Shown here piece by piece: positions 5,138 to 5,513 of a DNA stretch of 5,513 bases. Position 1 is the first letter of the stretch, and each line of letters opens with the position of its first letter. The DNA lies in contig DAET01000058.1 of the NCBI GenBank assembly GCA_002497765.1, forward strand, positions 1-5,513, written 5' to 3'. Under the pieces are notes generated by a model. That model did not search any database. It saw only the letters and a program-made list of their open reading frames with translations, and was not told the origin of the DNA. The stretch is from Euryarchaeota archaeon UBA486 (GTDB taxonomy: Archaea > Thermoplasmatota > Poseidoniia > Poseidoniales > Poseidoniaceae). A program made the position numbers and the translations under genes.

Positions 5138-5513
5138 TCACGAAGGGATGGGTTGTTGCTGCCACCATGGCGGGGCGAGGAACCAGCGGTCGTCGTCAAC
5201 CGGCCGGTCGATGAGTGGCAGGCTCAGCGTGGAGGAGGCGTCGAAATTGACGTTCATGCCAACGGCGGCGCACGGGCTGGGCAGGTAGTCTTCACCCGAT
5301 TCGGTTAACACCACTTCAATCACTGCCCCTGCCTTCAGGTCAACATCCATCGGATTGAATTCCATCAGCATCGTGTACGACGAGAACGGTGTGGCCGGGT
5401 TGGCGTCGTAGCCACCGTCGCGGTAGCGCACGTCCATCGTGGCGTGGCCCACTCGGAGGCCATCGGCGTACATCGTGGCAAAGATTTGGCCGCCGTTGCA
5501 GGCCAGCGTGTTC
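5138..5513 (-). CDS. C-terminal part of a probable peptidase S15/CocE-type hydrolase (5' end outside window)
   Basis: The frame is open to the right edge, so only the last 124 residues are visible. They contain GLRVGHATMDVRYRDGG, then PFSSYTMLMEFNPMDVDLKA and GAVIEVVLTESGEDYLPSP. This order (a 'G.l..s.R' strand, a strand pair with a 'P.d..i..G' turn, then a strand followed by a serine-rich or aspartate-rich loop) resembles the C-terminal jelly-roll domain (PepX_C) of X-Pro dipeptidyl-peptidases and cocaine-esterase-like hydrolases. In those enzymes the catalytic alpha/beta-hydrolase domain is N-terminal and would be outside the window. The tail, DDDRWFLAPPWWQQQPIPS, is aromatic and Pro-rich. 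If the assignment holds, the enzyme would cleave peptides or esters. The receiver gene begins just after the stop, so both are probably on one transcript. The family call is by pattern only. Confidence 0.6.
   Translation of the reverse strand, partial: NTLACNGGQIFATMYADGLRVGHATMDVRYRDGGYDANPATPFSSYTMLMEFNPMDVDLKAGAVIEVVLTESGEDYLPSPCAAVGMNVNFDASSTLSLPLIDRPVDDDRWFLAPPWWQQQPIPS

Overview
The window is a compact, G+C-rich stretch with short gaps and genes on both strands. It most resembles a marine planktonic euryarchaeote of the Marine Group II (Poseidoniales) type. This assignment is inference. It rests on the mix of an aldehyde:ferredoxin oxidoreductase-type enzyme, a lipobox-anchored beta-propeller protein, a stand-alone JAMM protease, a very acidic protein ending in a Trp/Tyr-rich module, and a general lack of strong Shine-Dalgarno sites. 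No rRNA, tRNA, CRISPR array or insertion sequence was seen.

Left part (1-2560, + strand): the C-terminal piece of an aldehyde:ferredoxin oxidoreductase family protein (1-510) enters from the left edge. A secreted lipoprotein with four Asp-box (BNR) motifs follows (571-2016). Next is a short membrane-anchored DUF1499 protein (2060-2560). The lipoprotein and the DUF1499 protein are both predicted to face the cell exterior and may be co-transcribed.

Middle part (2572-4775): a JAMM/MPN+ metalloprotease on the minus strand (2572-3333) converges on DUF1499 across an 11-base gap. That junction holds a perfect 9-bp inverted repeat inside an imperfect 27-bp-period tandem duplication. The protease is divergent from an acidic, coiled-coil-like protein with an aromatic C-terminal module (3395-4123). 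The two share a short, partly A+T-rich intergenic region. A five-helix membrane protein of unknown function (4161-4775) follows the acidic protein.

Right part (4786-5513, - strand): a single-domain response-regulator receiver protein lies just downstream of the C-terminal end of a large protein that enters from the right edge. That fragment looks like the beta-sandwich domain of a peptidase S15/CocE-type hydrolase. The two are probably one transcription unit and converge on the membrane protein with a 10-base gap.

No defence or mobile system is evident. The least explained parts are the JAMM protease with its divergent acidic partner, and the structured 2537-2594 junction.
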